DNA from: an uncultured Bacteroidales bacterium
GTDB taxonomy: Bacteria > Bacteroidota > Bacteroidia > Bacteroidales > Bacteroidaceae
Reading direction: 5' to 3'
Assembly: GCA_949297215.1 (NCBI GenBank)
Contig: CASFRV010000001.1
Span: 496,001-560,000, forward strand
Length of the DNA: 64,000 bases
Both the position numbers and the translations under genes were made by a program. The notes under the pieces were generated by a model that had not been told where the DNA came from, ran no database searches, and worked only from the letters and a program-made list of their open reading frames with translations. Shown here piece by piece: positions 54,550-63,989 of this stretch; the first letter of the stretch is position 1, and each line of letters starts with the position of its first letter.

Positions 54550-55743
54550 ATGCGAAAGAGGCTTTCCTTTGTGGGCCCGCCGCTGCGCCTTGCGGCGTGG
54601 GCGGTGGCGGCGTGGGCGGTGGCGCCCGGCCCGGTGCGGGCGGCGAGTGCCCCGCTGTGCCCCGACTCGGCCGACGCGGGGCGGCGGAGCATGGTGAGGC
54701 GCGTGGCGGACTATTTCCTCCGGTCGGCCACGCCCGACACGACGCGGCGCTTCGACTGGGGCGTGCTGCCGGGGCCCCACTTTTCGTCGACGACGGGCCT
54801 GGGCCTGGGCATCGTGGCGTCGGGCGTTTACCGCACGGAGCGTAGGGACACGGCCACGGCGCCGTCGAACGTGGCCATCTATGGCGACGTCACGACGAAG
54901 GGCTTCCTGATGGCCGGCGTGAGGGGCTGCCACGTGTTTCCCGAAAACCGCTTCAGGGCCGACTATCGCTTTTATGCCTATACGTTTCCCACGGAGTTTT
55001 ACGGCGTGGGCTTCGACGCGTGCGACGACGACGCCAACCGCACCGGCTACCGGCGCGTCAAGCTGGAAGCCCAGGCGCGCTTTTTGCTGCGCATCGGGCG
55101 CAACCTGTATGTGGGCCCCGTGGCGGGCTTCCGCTATGTCAGCGCTTCGGGGGTCGACCCTGCGGGGGTGCCTCTCTTCGGGGGGCAGCCGCTCGGGGGG
55201 CTCCGTGGCCTGTCGGCGGGCGTTTCGCTGACGTACGACTCGCGCGACTTTATGACCAACGCCTACCGGGGGTGGTTTGTGCAGCTCGACCAGACGTTTA
55301 CGCCCCGCTTTCTGGGCAACGATTTCTGCTTTTCGTCGACGGAGCTCACGGCCAGCACCTACCGCCGGGTGTGGCGCGGCGGGGTGGTGGCGGGCGAGCT
55401 GCATGCGTGCTTCAACTATGGCAACCCGGCGTGGTGCATGCTGGCCGAGGTGGGCTCGGGCAGCCGCATGAGGGGATACTATGAGGGGCGCTACCGCGAC
55501 AAGCACATCGTGGAGATGCAGGTGGAGCTGCGCCAGCGCGTGTGGCGAAGGCACGGCGCTGCCGTGTGGGTGGGGGCGGCACAGGTGTTTGACCGCCCCG
55601 ACGCCATGAGGTGGCGCCGCGTGCTGCCCAACGCGGGCGTGGGCTACAGGTGGGAGTTTAGGCAGAGGGTCAACGTGAGGGTCGACTACGGGTTTACGCG
55701 AAACGGCGGCGGCTTCCTGTTCAGCCTGAACGAGGCGTTTTAG
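54550..55743 (+). CDS. BamA/TamA-type outer-membrane beta-barrel (Omp85 superfamily)
   Basis: The 397-residue protein has a long GC-rich signal peptide (MRKRLSFVGPPLRLAAWAV, cleavage near VRAAS) and, after about residue 50, the strands of a 16-stranded Omp85 barrel. The lid-loop motif appears as GSRMRGYYEGRYRDK (the VRGF/Y family signature), and LTYDSRDFMTNAYRGWF is the surface-antigen (D15) motif. No POTRA domains are present, so it is a barrel-only relative. It may insert proteins or lipids. The -7 element ends only 7 bp before the ATG, so the message may be leaderless. Confidence 0.88.
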   Translation: MRKRLSFVGPPLRLAAWAVAAWAVAPGPVRAASAPLCPDSADAGRRSMVRRVADYFLRSATPDTTRRFDWGVLPGPHFSSTTGLGLGIVASGVYRTERRDTATAPSNVAIYGDVTTKGFLMAGVRGCHVFPENRFRADYRFYAYTFPTEFYGVGFDACDDDANRTGYRRVKLEAQARFLLRIGRNLYVGPVAGFRYVSASGVDPAGVPLFGGQPLGGLRGLSAGVSLTYDSRDFMTNAYRGWFVQLDQTFTPRFLGNDFCFSSTELTASTYRRVWRGGVVAGELHACFNYGNPAWCMLAEVGSGSRMRGYYEGRYRDKHIVEMQVELRQRVWRRHGAAVWVGAAQVFDRPDAMRWRRVLPNAGVGYRWEFRQRVNVRVDYGFTRNGGGFLFSLNEAF

Positions 55744-55820
55744 CCCGGCAGGCGCGCGGGGAGGGGCTCTTAATCTTTTTTACGAGCGAAAACGTTTTTA
55801 ATAATATACCGATCTTATTT

Positions 55821-56846
55821 ATGAGTGAGAAAAAAATGATGAAAACGAACAGATGTTTTGCAGCGATTCTTTTCCTGCTGGCCTTTGTGCCGGGCGCTAA
55901 GGCTGTGCCCTGGCTGCCGCAGCTCTTGGAGGAAACGGCCACGGACGGCGGCCGGGTGCAGTATCTGAACTATGGGAAGTTTGACCAATGGCTGGTGCGC
56001 AACATCAAGGAGAGCGGCATCATCGGGGGGAAGACGAAGACCATTTATGCCATTGCGCCCAACGGCACGTGGAACAACAACAACCCCTATAACGGTCTGG
56101 GGGGCTCGCCCTGGGCCACGTCGAACGTGCTGGCCAAGGTGTCGGGCATCACGAAGACGAACGCCTCGGTGTATCGCGAGGCGCGTCCGGGCCATGGCTA
56201 CTGCGCCAAGCTGGTGACGCACGAGGAGCGCTGTGTCGTGCTGGGCATGGTGAACATCAAGGTGCTGGCGGCGGGCTCGGTGTTTCTGGGCCGCACCATC
56301 GAGCCCATCACGGGCACGAAAAACCCCATGGGCAAGCTCGACGCGGGCGTGCGCTTTACGAAGCGGCCCACGGCTGTGATGTTCGACTACAAGGTGAAGC
56401 TCTCGGGCAAGCCCGACCGCGTGCGGCAGACGGGCTTTGGCAAGGTGAAACGCGTGGCGGGTAAGGACCTGGCCGACTGCATCCTCTACCTGCAGAAGCG
56501 CTGGGAGGACAAGGACGGCAACATCTACGCCAAGCGCATCGGCACGATGGTGAAACGCTTCGACCGCAACACGGGGTGGGTGAACAACGCCTCGTTTACG
56601 ATCCATTATGGCGACATCACGAAGCAGCCGTTCTACCGCAGCTATATGGGCCTCACCACGGGCGATGTGGTGAAGTATGCCCGCAACAGCCGGGGCAAGA
56701 TGGTGCCCGTGCACGAGGTGGGGTGGGGAAGCGCCGGCGACACGCCCACGCACCTGGTCTTGCAGTTCGACTCGAGCCACGGCGGGGCATACGTGGGCAG
56801 CGTGGGCAACACGTTGTGGATCGACAACGTCCGCCTGGTGTATTAA
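55821..56846 (+). CDS. PCMD domain protein (putative carbohydrate metabolism)
   Basis: The 341-residue protein (start at 55821; 55836 or 55839 also possible) has a signal peptide (CFAAILFLLAFVPGAKA). The body resembles the PCMD domain: GGSPWATSNVL, YCAKLVT, GRTIEPITGTKNPMGKLDAG, KYKVKLSG-like strands, and the closing VGNTLWIDNVRLVY. Such proteins are beta-rich, often surface lipoproteins near glycan-use loci, but their role is unproven. There is no lipobox and no type IX tail. It lies 77 bp downstream of the Omp85-type gene. Confidence 0.8.
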   Translation: MSEKKMMKTNRCFAAILFLLAFVPGAKAVPWLPQLLEETATDGGRVQYLNYGKFDQWLVRNIKESGIIGGKTKTIYAIAPNGTWNNNNPYNGLGGSPWATSNVLAKVSGITKTNASVYREARPGHGYCAKLVTHEERCVVLGMVNIKVLAAGSVFLGRTIEPITGTKNPMGKLDAGVRFTKRPTAVMFDYKVKLSGKPDRVRQTGFGKVKRVAGKDLADCILYLQKRWEDKDGNIYAKRIGTMVKRFDRNTGWVNNASFTIHYGDITKQPFYRSYMGLTTGDVVKYARNSRGKMVPVHEVGWGSAGDTPTHLVLQFDSSHGGAYVGSVGNTLWIDNVRLVY

Positions 56847-56848
56847 AT

Positions 56849-56899
56849 ATTAAGAGAAGTGTGAGCGGGGGCGCCTTTTGCCCCCGCCGGTCTCTTAAT
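56849..56899 (+). terminator. Two-tier hairpin after the PCMD gene
   Basis: Outer stem ATTAAGAGA/TCTCTTAAT encloses the inner stem GCGGGGGC/GCCCCCGC. There is no clear T-run, so it may block RNA decay rather than terminate. Confidence 0.55.
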
Positions 56900-56911
56900 T
56901 GTGGTTTACGC

Positions 56912-56942
56912 TTTGCATACAAAAGAAAAAGGCATATCTTTG
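56912..56942 (+). promoter_or_regulatory. Complete Bacteroidota promoter for glycogen genes
   Basis: TTTG (56912-56915), 19 nt, then TATCTTTG (56935-56942). This exact consensus layout lies 40 bp before the glycogen synthase ATG. Confidence 0.85.
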
Positions 56943-56981
56943 CAGGGCTTTAATGCTTAAAAAGAGTTAGCTAAACTGAAT

Positions 56982-58655
56982 ATGAGAAGCAAACAACAGC
57001 TCCCCGACTTCATTTTTGAGGCAAGCTGGGAGGTTTGTAACAAGGTGGGCGGCATCTACACGGTGCTCTCCTCGCGGGCCAAGACGTTGCAGGCCGCATG
57101 GGCCGACCGGCTGTGCTTTATCGGGCCGGACATGCACCCCAACGCCCCGAACCCCGTTTTCGAAGAGCAGCCGGAGCTCTGCCCCCTGTGGCGCGAGGCT
57201 GCCGCCGCCGGCGGGCTGAAGGTGCGCATCGGCCGCTGGCTGGTGCCCGGGAACCCCGTGGCCGTGCTGGTGGACTATGCGCCCTTCTTCGAGAGAAAAA
57301 ACGACATCTATGCTGCCGCATGGCGCGATTACGGCGTCGACTCGCTGCGGGCCTATGGCGATTATGACGAGGCGTCGATGTTTTCGTATGCCGCCGGGCG
57401 CTTTGCCGAGCTGGTGTGCCGCGGGTGCATCGGCGAGACAAAGCGCGTGGTGTATCAGGCCCACGAGTGGATGGCCGGGCTCGGCATGCTCTATCTGAAA
57501 AGGCAGCTGCCGTGGGTGGCCACCATCTTCACCACGCATGCCACGAGCATCGGGCGCTCCATCACGAGCAACAACAAGCAGCTGTATGCCTATTTCGAGG
57601 GGTACGACGGCGACCAGATGGCGCGCGAGCTGAACATGGAGGCCAAACACAGCATCGAAAAGCAATCGGCCGTGCATGCCGACTGCTTTACGACCGTGAG
57701 CCGCTTTACGGACCGCGAGTGCCGGCAGCTCCTGACGAAGGGGGCCGACGTGGTGCTGCCCAACGGCTTCGAGCCCGACTTTGTGCCCAAAGGCGCGGCC
57801 TTTGCCTCGCGGCGCAAGGCGGCGAAACAGAAAATACGCGAAGTGGTGGCCTGCCTGACGGGCGTTGTGCCCGAGGCCGATGCGCTCATCGTGTCGACAA
57901 GCGGGCGCAACGACTTTCGCTGCAAGGGCTTCGACGTTTTCCTCGAAGCCATGGCCCGGCTGAAGGCCCGCAGGCCCGGCCGCCAGGTGGTGGCCCTCAT
58001 CGAGGTGCCCTGCTGGACGAAGGGGCCGCGCCACGACCTGATGGAGCGCCTTTCGGCCAAAACGGCCTTGCCGCAGCAGGCCTTGCACAGCCCCATCATC
58101 ACGCACGAGCTGTACGACACGAACGAAAACCGCATTTTGAACATGATGAAGCAGCTCTCGTTTGAAAACCGTCCCGACGACAGAGTCAAGGTGGTGCTCG
58201 TGCCGTGCTATTTGGAGGGGCACGACGGCATTTTCAACCTGCCCTACTACGACATGCTCATCGGCAGCGACCTGTGCATCTATCCTTCTTACTACGAGCC
58301 GTGGGGATACACGCCGCTCGAAAGCTGTGCCTTCAAAACGCCGTGCGTCACAACCGACCTCTCGGGCTTCGGGCAATGGGTCGACGAACTCTTGGGCCGC
58401 AGCGGCGAGCTGGGCGATGGCGTGGCCGTGCTGCACCGCACGGATGCCAACTATTTTGAAACGGCAGATGCCATCGTCGGCGCCGTAGAGGAAAGGCTGG
58501 CCATGACCACCGGCGAAGCAACCGAGGCCGGGCGGAAGGCTGCCGCCGTGGCTGCCAAGGCGCAGTGGAAACACTTCATCAAATATTATTACGAGGCCTA
58601 CGACTATGCGCTCAGGCATAGAACAGCCGACGGCAAACAGAATATTCACAAATAA
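56982..58655 (+). CDS. Glycogen synthase, GT3 (eukaryote-like) type
   Basis: The 557-residue enzyme elongates alpha-1,4-glucan chains from a sugar nucleotide. FEASWEVCNKVGGIYTVLSS at the N-terminus is the substrate loop of GT3 synthases (yeast and animal type) rather than bacterial GlgA. FTTHATSIGR and the GT motif YYEPWGYTPLES near residue 440 are intact. It lacks the long C-terminal phospho-regulatory tail of the eukaryotic enzymes. It forms an operon with alpha-glucan phosphorylase, 13 bp apart, from a consensus promoter. The sugar nucleotide (UDP- or ADP-glucose) cannot be read with certainty. Confidence 0.9.
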   Translation: MRSKQQLPDFIFEASWEVCNKVGGIYTVLSSRAKTLQAAWADRLCFIGPDMHPNAPNPVFEEQPELCPLWREAAAAGGLKVRIGRWLVPGNPVAVLVDYAPFFERKNDIYAAAWRDYGVDSLRAYGDYDEASMFSYAAGRFAELVCRGCIGETKRVVYQAHEWMAGLGMLYLKRQLPWVATIFTTHATSIGRSITSNNKQLYAYFEGYDGDQMARELNMEAKHSIEKQSAVHADCFTTVSRFTDRECRQLLTKGADVVLPNGFEPDFVPKGAAFASRRKAAKQKIREVVACLTGVVPEADALIVSTSGRNDFRCKGFDVFLEAMARLKARRPGRQVVALIEVPCWTKGPRHDLMERLSAKTALPQQALHSPIITHELYDTNENRILNMMKQLSFENRPDDRVKVVLVPCYLEGHDGIFNLPYYDMLIGSDLCIYPSYYEPWGYTPLESCAFKTPCVTTDLSGFGQWVDELLGRSGELGDGVAVLHRTDANYFETADAIVGAVEERLAMTTGEATEAGRKAAAVAAKAQWKHFIKYYYEAYDYALRHRTADGKQNIHK

Positions 58656-58668
58656 TCAATAATAAAGC

Positions 58669-61233
58669 ATGAAAGTAAAAGTCAACAATGCCAACGTGCC
58701 TGTGTGGAAGACCGTCACGGTGAAGACGCATCTTCCCGAGGCTTTAAAGAAACTGGACGAACTGGCACACAACCTGTGGTGGACGTGGAACGTCGAAGGC
58801 CTCGACCTGTTCCGCAGCCTCGACAAGGAGCTGTTTAAAAAGGTGGACCAGAACCCCATCGAGCTGCTCAGCCGGTTGAGCTATGAACGCCTCACGGAGC
58901 TCTCGCAGGACCCCGAGCTCATCGCCCGCATGGACAAGGTCTATGCCAACTTCCGTAAATACATGGATGTCAAGCCCGACTCCAAGCGCCCCTCGGTGGC
59001 TTATTTCTGCATGGAGTATGGCCTGAACCATATACTTAAAATATATTCGGGCGGTCTGGGCATCCTCGCCGGCGACTACCTGAAGGAAGCCTCCGACAGC
59101 AACGTTGATCTCTGCGCTGTCGGTTTTCTGTACCGCTACGGCTATTTTACGCAAACGCTTTCGATGGATGGCCAGCAGATTGCCAACTACGAGCCGCAGG
59201 ATTTCGACCACCTGCCCATCGAGCGCGTGCTGGACGAAAACGGGGCCCAGGTGATAGTTGACGTCCCCTTCCCCAACTATCAGGTGCATGCTGCCGTATG
59301 GCGGGTCAACGTGGGACGCATCGCGCTCTACCTGCTCGACACTGACAACCCGATGAACTCGGAATATGACCGCACCATTACGCACACGCTCTATGGCGGC
59401 GACTGGGAAAACCGCCTGAAGCAGGAGTATCTGCTGGGTATCGGCGGTATGCTCATGCTCCACAAGCTGGGCATCAAGAAAGACATTTACCATTGCAACG
59501 AAGGCCATGCCGCGCTTTGCAACGTGCAGCGCCTGGTCGACTACGTTGAGGGCGGGCTCAACTTTGACGAGGCGCTTGAGCTGGTTCGCGCTTCGTCGCT
59601 CTATACCGTTCATACGCCCGTGCCTGCCGGTCACGACTATTTCGACGAGTCGCTCTTTGGCAAGTATATGGGCTCTTTCCCCGGCCGCCTCGGCATTTCT
59701 TGGGACGACTTTATGGGCCTCGGCCGCACGAACGCCAACGACCATGGCGAGAAGTTCTGCATGTCGACGTTCCTCTGTAAAACCTGCCAGGAGGTCAACG
59801 GCGTAAGCTGGCTGCACGGCAAGGTGAGCCAGAACATGTTCAACGACATCTGGAAGGGCTATTTCCCCGAAGAGAGCCATGTGGGCTACGTGACGAACGG
59901 CGTACACTTCCCGACGTGGAGCGCAAAAGAGTGGAAGGCCATCTACAACAAATATTTCGACAAGACGTTCATGTCCGATCAGAGCAATGAAAAAATCTGG
60001 GAAAAGATCTACGAAGTGCCTGATGAGGAGATATGGGCCACCCGCCTTAAGCTGAAGACGAAACTCGTTGAGTATATCCGCGGACGCTTCCGCGAAACGT
60101 GGCTGAAAAACCAGGGCGATCCCTCGCGCGTGGTTTCGCTGCTCGACAAGATCAACCCCAACGCCCTGCTCATCGGTTTCGCCCGCCGCTTTGCCACCTA
60201 TAAGCGTGCGCATTTGCTTTTCACCGACTTGGAGCGCCTCTCCAAGATTGTCAACAACCCCGACTATCCCGTGCAGTTCCTTTTCGCCGGTAAGGCTCAC
60301 CCCGCCGACGGAGCCGGGCAGGGACTCATCAAGCGCATCTTCGAAATATCGCAGCGCCCCGAGTTTATCGGAAAAATCCTCTTCCTCGAAAACTACGACA
60401 TGCAGCTGGCACGCCGTCTGGTGTCGGGCGTCGACATCTGGATGAACACGCCGACCCGTCCGTTGGAGGCTTCCGGCACGTCGGGCGAAAAGGCCCTGAT
60501 GAACGGCGTTGTCAACCTCTCGGTGCTCGACGGCTGGTGGTACGAGGGCTACCGCGAAGGAGCAGGCTGGGCGCTGACCGACAAGCGCACTTACCAGAAC
60601 CAGGAATATCAAGACAAGTTGGACGCTTCGACCATCTACTCCTTGCTCGAACAGGAAATCATCCCCATGTACTATGCCCGCAACCGCAAGGGATATAGCG
60701 ACTTGTGGGTCAAGACGGTGAAAAACTCCATCGCCCAGATCGCTCCCCACTACACGATGAAGCGCCAGCTGGACGACTACTTCGACAAGTTCTACAACAA
60801 GGAGGCTGCCCGCTTCAAGCTCCTTTCGGCCAACAACAACCAGAAGGCAAAGGAAATTGCCGCATGGAAGGAGCTCGTGGCCGAGCGCTGGGACTCCATC
60901 CGCGTCGTTTCGTCCGAACGCAGCGAAAACCTGCTCAACGGCACGCTGACCAGCGGCAAGGAATTTTCCGTGACGCATGTCATCGACGAGCAGGGGCTTG
61001 AAGACGCCATCGGCGTCGACCTGGTCGTTTTGGCCAAGACCAACGACGGGCGCGAGAAGATCTATCAGGTGTTCCCCATGAACGTCGTGAAGCACGAGGG
61101 AAATCTCTATACCTTCCAGCTCACCGCCTGCATGGATCTGGCCGGTTCGTTCAGCGTGGCGTACAGAATGTACCCGAAGAGCGCAGCGTTGCCCTATAAG
61201 CAGGACTTTTGCTACGTTCGCTGGTTCCTCTAA
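58669..61233 (+). CDS. glgP: Alpha-glucan phosphorylase (GT35)
   Basis: The 854-residue enzyme releases glucose 1-phosphate from glycogen or maltodextrin with PLP. The N-terminal domain ([10 protein letters not shown]) is typical of the short, archaeal-like alpha-glucan phosphorylase family. [18 protein letters not shown] and [10 protein letters not shown] line the active site. The PLP lysine is K608 in [12 protein letters not shown], and [16 protein letters not shown] holds phosphate. It acts against the upstream glycogen synthase, so store build-up and use are encoded together. A strong terminator follows at 61280-61319. Confidence 0.96.
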   Translation: MKVKVNNANVPVWKTVTVKTHLPEALKKLDELAHNLWWTWNVEGLDLFRSLDKELFKKVDQNPIELLSRLSYERLTELSQDPELIARMDKVYANFRKYMDVKPDSKRPSVAYFCMEYGLNHILKIYSGGLGILAGDYLKEASDSNVDLCAVGFLYRYGYFTQTLSMDGQQIANYEPQDFDHLPIERVLDENGAQVIVDVPFPNYQVHAAVWRVNVGRIALYLLDTDNPMNSEYDRTITHTLYGGDWENRLKQEYLLGIGGMLMLHKLGIKKDIYHCNEGHAALCNVQRLVDYVEGGLNFDEALELVRASSLYTVHTPVPAGHDYFDESLFGKYMGSFPGRLGISWDDFMGLGRTNANDHGEKFCMSTFLCKTCQEVNGVSWLHGKVSQNMFNDIWKGYFPEESHVGYVTNGVHFPTWSAKEWKAIYNKYFDKTFMSDQSNEKIWEKIYEVPDEEIWATRLKLKTKLVEYIRGRFRETWLKNQGDPSRVVSLLDKINPNALLIGFARRFATYKRAHLLFTDLERLSKIVNNPDYPVQFLFAGKAHPADGAGQGLIKRIFEISQRPEFIGKILFLENYDMQLARRLVSGVDIWMNTPTRPLEASGTSGEKALMNGVVNLSVLDGWWYEGYREGAGWALTDKRTYQNQEYQDKLDASTIYSLLEQEIIPMYYARNRKGYSDLWVKTVKNSIAQIAPHYTMKRQLDDYFDKFYNKEAARFKLLSANNNQKAKEIAAWKELVAERWDSIRVVSSERSENLLNGTLTSGKEFSVTHVIDEQGLEDAIGVDLVVLAKTNDGREKIYQVFPMNVVKHEGNLYTFQLTACMDLAGSFSVAYRMYPKSAALPYKQDFCYVRWFL

Positions 61234-61279
61234 AAGCTGTGGCCGGCAGTAGCAAGCGGCCGGCCGAGGCCTGAAAACG

Positions 61280-61319
61280 AGTCCCGGTGTGGGAATTTTC
61301 TCATACCGGGACTTTTTTT
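61280..61319 (+). terminator. Terminator after glgP
   Basis: AGTCCCGGT (61280-61288) pairs with ACCGGGACT (61305-61313) and is followed by seven T. Confidence 0.9.
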
Positions 61320-61340
61320 GTGCATTCAAAACGATAAATC

Positions 61341-62678
61341 ATGGATCTACAACAAACATTGCAGCATGTAGGCGCCGAAAGCCTCACCCCCATGCAGCAG
61401 GAAGCGTATGTACGCGGAATGCAAGGCGAGAGCTTCGTCCTGCTCTCGCCCACGGGGTCGGGAAAGACGCTGGCCTACCTGCTTGCGCTCTGCGGGCGCT
61501 GCAACGCTGCCGCCGACACATTGCAGGCCGTTGTCGTTGTCCCCTCGCGCGAGCTGGCCGCACAGAGCGAAGCCTATTTCCGGCGGATGAAGGTGTCTTT
61601 GCGCTCGTTTTGCTGCCACGGCGGCCGCCCCGCCATGGACGAGCACCGTAAGCTGCGCGAAATACGCCCGCAAATCCTGTTTGCCACACCCGGCCGTCTG
61701 CTTGACCATTTTGGGAAAGGAAACATCGACGCTCAAAACGTGCGAATGCTCGTGATAGACGAGTTCGACAAGTGTCTCGAACTGGGTTTCCGCGACGAAA
61801 TGGCGCAAGTGGCTGCCGCCCTGCCGCGCGTCGGGCAAATTATGCTCACTTCGGCAACAGATACGGCCGACATCCCTGCCTTCATCCGTTCCATCGCTCC
61901 GTCGGCCGCCGGCGGTTTCGGGCGTATCGACTTTCTGTCGCAGGCCGGTTCCCCGGGCAGCCGCATCCGCTTTTCCGTCGTGCCGTCTCCCGAGAAAGAC
62001 AAGCTCGAAACGCTTGCCCGCCTGCTTTCGGCCATCGGCCGTGAGCAGACCATTGTCTTTGTGGCCCACCGCGAGTCGGCCGAGCGCGTAGGTAGCTATT
62101 TGAAGAAGGCCGGCTTCTATGCCGAGGTGTATCACGGAGGCATGGAGCAGGAGCATCGCGAGCAGGCGCTCTACAAGTTCCGCTGTGGAGCTGCCGTCAC
62201 GCTCGTTGCCACCGACCTTGCAGCCCGCGGGCTTGACATACCCGAAGTGGGAGCCGTCGTCCACTATCACCTGCCTCTCGACGAAGCCGCCTTTCTCCAC
62301 CGCAGCGGACGTACAGCCCGCTGGCAAGCCCTCGGTGAGGTTTGTCTCATCATCGGTCCCGACGAAGCCGCGCCTCCTTATTTACCTGCGGAAACGACGG
62401 TCTGCGACGTGGCCGGGCAGAGCATACAGTCCGCTCTGCCCGCCTGGCGGCCGCTCTACATTGGCCGTGGCAAGCGCGACAAGCTCTCCAAAGCCGATAT
62501 CGTTGGCTTCCTTTGTAAAAAAGGTGGGCTTCGGGCCAACCAGTTGGGGCGCATCGACGTCTTCGCCCGCCACGCTTATGCCGCCGTGGAGCGCGGCTGC
62601 ATGAAAGCGCTGTTGCAAGCCATTGCCGGCGAGAAGATTAAGGGCATGAAAACGCTCATCGAAGAGATGAAGCGATAG
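61341..62678 (+). CDS. DEAD-like RNA helicase with DEFD motif
   Basis: The 445-residue superfamily 2 helicase has motif I LSPTGSGKT, Ia VPSRELAAQ, Ib TPGRLLDHF, motif III SAT and motif VI HRSGRTAR. Motif II reads DEFD (VIDEFDKCLELGF) instead of DEAD. Spacing and the rest of the core are intact. A C-terminal region (about 340-445) includes a DbpA-like RNA-binding stretch (LYIGRGKRDKLSKADIVGFL, GLRANQLGRIDV), which suggests binding to 23S rRNA. It starts 21 bp after the glgP terminator. Confidence 0.92.
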   Translation: MDLQQTLQHVGAESLTPMQQEAYVRGMQGESFVLLSPTGSGKTLAYLLALCGRCNAAADTLQAVVVVPSRELAAQSEAYFRRMKVSLRSFCCHGGRPAMDEHRKLREIRPQILFATPGRLLDHFGKGNIDAQNVRMLVIDEFDKCLELGFRDEMAQVAAALPRVGQIMLTSATDTADIPAFIRSIAPSAAGGFGRIDFLSQAGSPGSRIRFSVVPSPEKDKLETLARLLSAIGREQTIVFVAHRESAERVGSYLKKAGFYAEVYHGGMEQEHREQALYKFRCGAAVTLVATDLAARGLDIPEVGAVVHYHLPLDEAAFLHRSGRTARWQALGEVCLIIGPDEAAPPYLPAETTVCDVAGQSIQSALPAWRPLYIGRGKRDKLSKADIVGFLCKKGGLRANQLGRIDVFARHAYAAVERGCMKALLQAIAGEKIKGMKTLIEEMKR

Positions 62679-62716
62679 GCCGTCGCCTTGTTTGCCCGGT
62701 CGTGCGCCAAAGCTTT

Positions 62717-62793
62717 GCCGGGAAGCTGCGGTTGTATGCTGCGTCGTAAATGTCACGACACCCCAGCATACAGCCGTAGCTTCCCGGCTAATT
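62717..62793 (+). terminator. Long hairpin terminator after the helicase gene
   Basis: A stem of about 24 bp with few mismatches (62717-62741 with 62764-62788) is followed by TAATTTTA. Confidence 0.75.
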
Positions 62794-62867
62794 TTATACT
62801 CCCCGCGACAACCGTTGCGCAGTTCCCCGTTGCCGATGGTAGGGCGCTGATTTTTTCTTCTCTTTGC

Positions 62868-62950
62868 TCCACTAAGGTGGGATGCGGCTCGGACAAATCA
62901 AGAAAAAGCAAGCTTTCTCTTGTTTTGCCTCTCGCCTTTCGCTATCTTTG
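62868..62950 (+). promoter_or_regulatory. Diverged copy of the 86-bp repeat, ending in TATCTTTG
   Basis: GATGCGGCTCGGACAAA and CTCTCGCCTTTCGCTATCTTTG match the units at 54191-54543. The -7 element TATCTTTG (62943-62950) is 17 bp before the DMP19 ATG. TTTG lies 15 nt upstream, closer than normal. Confidence 0.65.
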
Positions 62951-62967
62951 CCTGCTAACAGAAACTT

Positions 62968-63483
62968 ATGAACGAATATCTGACAACAAACGGAGAGGCC
63001 GACGAAATGGTCGGCCGGCAAGAAGAAGAGATTGTGGACGAGTTTCCCATGGCCGTGCTCGACAACATACGGCATGCGGCAGGAGGCGAACTGACGCCCG
63101 AGGCCATGCAGCGCCTTACACCGGACCAGATCACGCTGTGGGGATATGCCATCCTGCGAGAAGAGGTGATGGACGGCGGCTTTGTGCAGCTCATCCACAA
63201 CGGCTACGGACCGTTCTTTTTCTTCAATCCTTTTGCCAAAGCCATGCGTCTGTGGGGCATCGACGAGCTGGCCCGGCTGATGAAAAAGGCAAAATCGCTT
63301 TTCATCAAGTACAGAGAGCCGCTTACGAAGGAATGCACCGACGAGGAGTTCATGGCTCTTTTTGAGCAGTATCCCGAGTTCGACGATCTGGACGACGCCT
63401 TCGTCGAACAGGAAGAGGACTTTACGAGGCTCGTGGCCCGCTATGTCGAGGAGCATCCCGACGGCTTCCCGCACCATGAATGA
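62968..63483 (+). CDS. DMP19 / DUF4375 family protein
   Basis: The 171-residue acidic, soluble protein contains the DMP19-like core: YAILREEVMDGGFVQLIHNGYG and FFFFNPFAKAMRLWGIDELARLM (about residues 55-95). A following acidic stretch (FDDLDDAFVEQEEDF) is included. DMP19 in Neisseria is a DNA mimic; that function is not shown for this family in general. The start is supported by the promoter element 17 bp upstream. smpB follows after 44 bp. Confidence 0.8.
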   Translation: MNEYLTTNGEADEMVGRQEEEIVDEFPMAVLDNIRHAAGGELTPEAMQRLTPDQITLWGYAILREEVMDGGFVQLIHNGYGPFFFFNPFAKAMRLWGIDELARLMKKAKSLFIKYREPLTKECTDEEFMALFEQYPEFDDLDDAFVEQEEDFTRLVARYVEEHPDGFPHHE

Positions 63484-63527
63484 AAGGTGGAGGAAACAGG
63501 AAGTAACCGTTTGTGACAAAGCAAGAA

Positions 63528-63989
63528 ATGAAAATGAAACAACCGAGGATAAACATTAAAAACCGGCGGGCCGAGTTCGACTATCTCGTCATCGACCGCT
63601 ACACGGCGGGCCTCGTGCTCACCGGTACGGAAATAAAAAGCATACGGGCCGGAAAGGCTGGTCTGGCCGACACGTTCTGCTATATCTTCAACGGAGAAGT
63701 GTGGGTCAAGAACATGTATGTGGCCGAATACACCTTTGGCCGGCACAACAACCACGCAACGCGCCGCGACCGCAAGCTCCTGCTTAACAAGAAGGAGATA
63801 AAACAGCTGCAAAACGAAACAAAATCGCCCGGCTTCACCCTTGTGCCGCTCCGCCTCTTTATTAACGAGGCCGGTCTGGCCAAGCTCGAAATTGGGCTTT
63901 GCCGAGGCAAAAAAGAGTACGACAAGCGCGCCTCGCTCAAGGAAAAAGCCGACCGCCGCGAGATGGAACGCTACATCAAGAACCACTGA
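63528..63989 (+). CDS. smpB: SsrA-binding protein SmpB
   Basis: From the ATG at 63528 the product has 153 residues; an ATG at 63534 ([10 protein letters not shown]) or a GTG at 63513 is also possible. SmpB brings tmRNA to stalled ribosomes for trans-translation. [29 protein letters not shown] is the family start, [13 protein letters not shown] follows at about residue 60, and [23 protein letters not shown] at the C-terminus is the tail that enters the decoding centre. The gene ends 11 bp before the window edge. The tmRNA gene itself is not in the window. Confidence 0.97.
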   Translation: MKMKQPRINIKNRRAEFDYLVIDRYTAGLVLTGTEIKSIRAGKAGLADTFCYIFNGEVWVKNMYVAEYTFGRHNNHATRRDRKLLLNKKEIKQLQNETKSPGFTLVPLRLFINEAGLAKLEIGLCRGKKEYDKRASLKEKADRREMERYIKNH

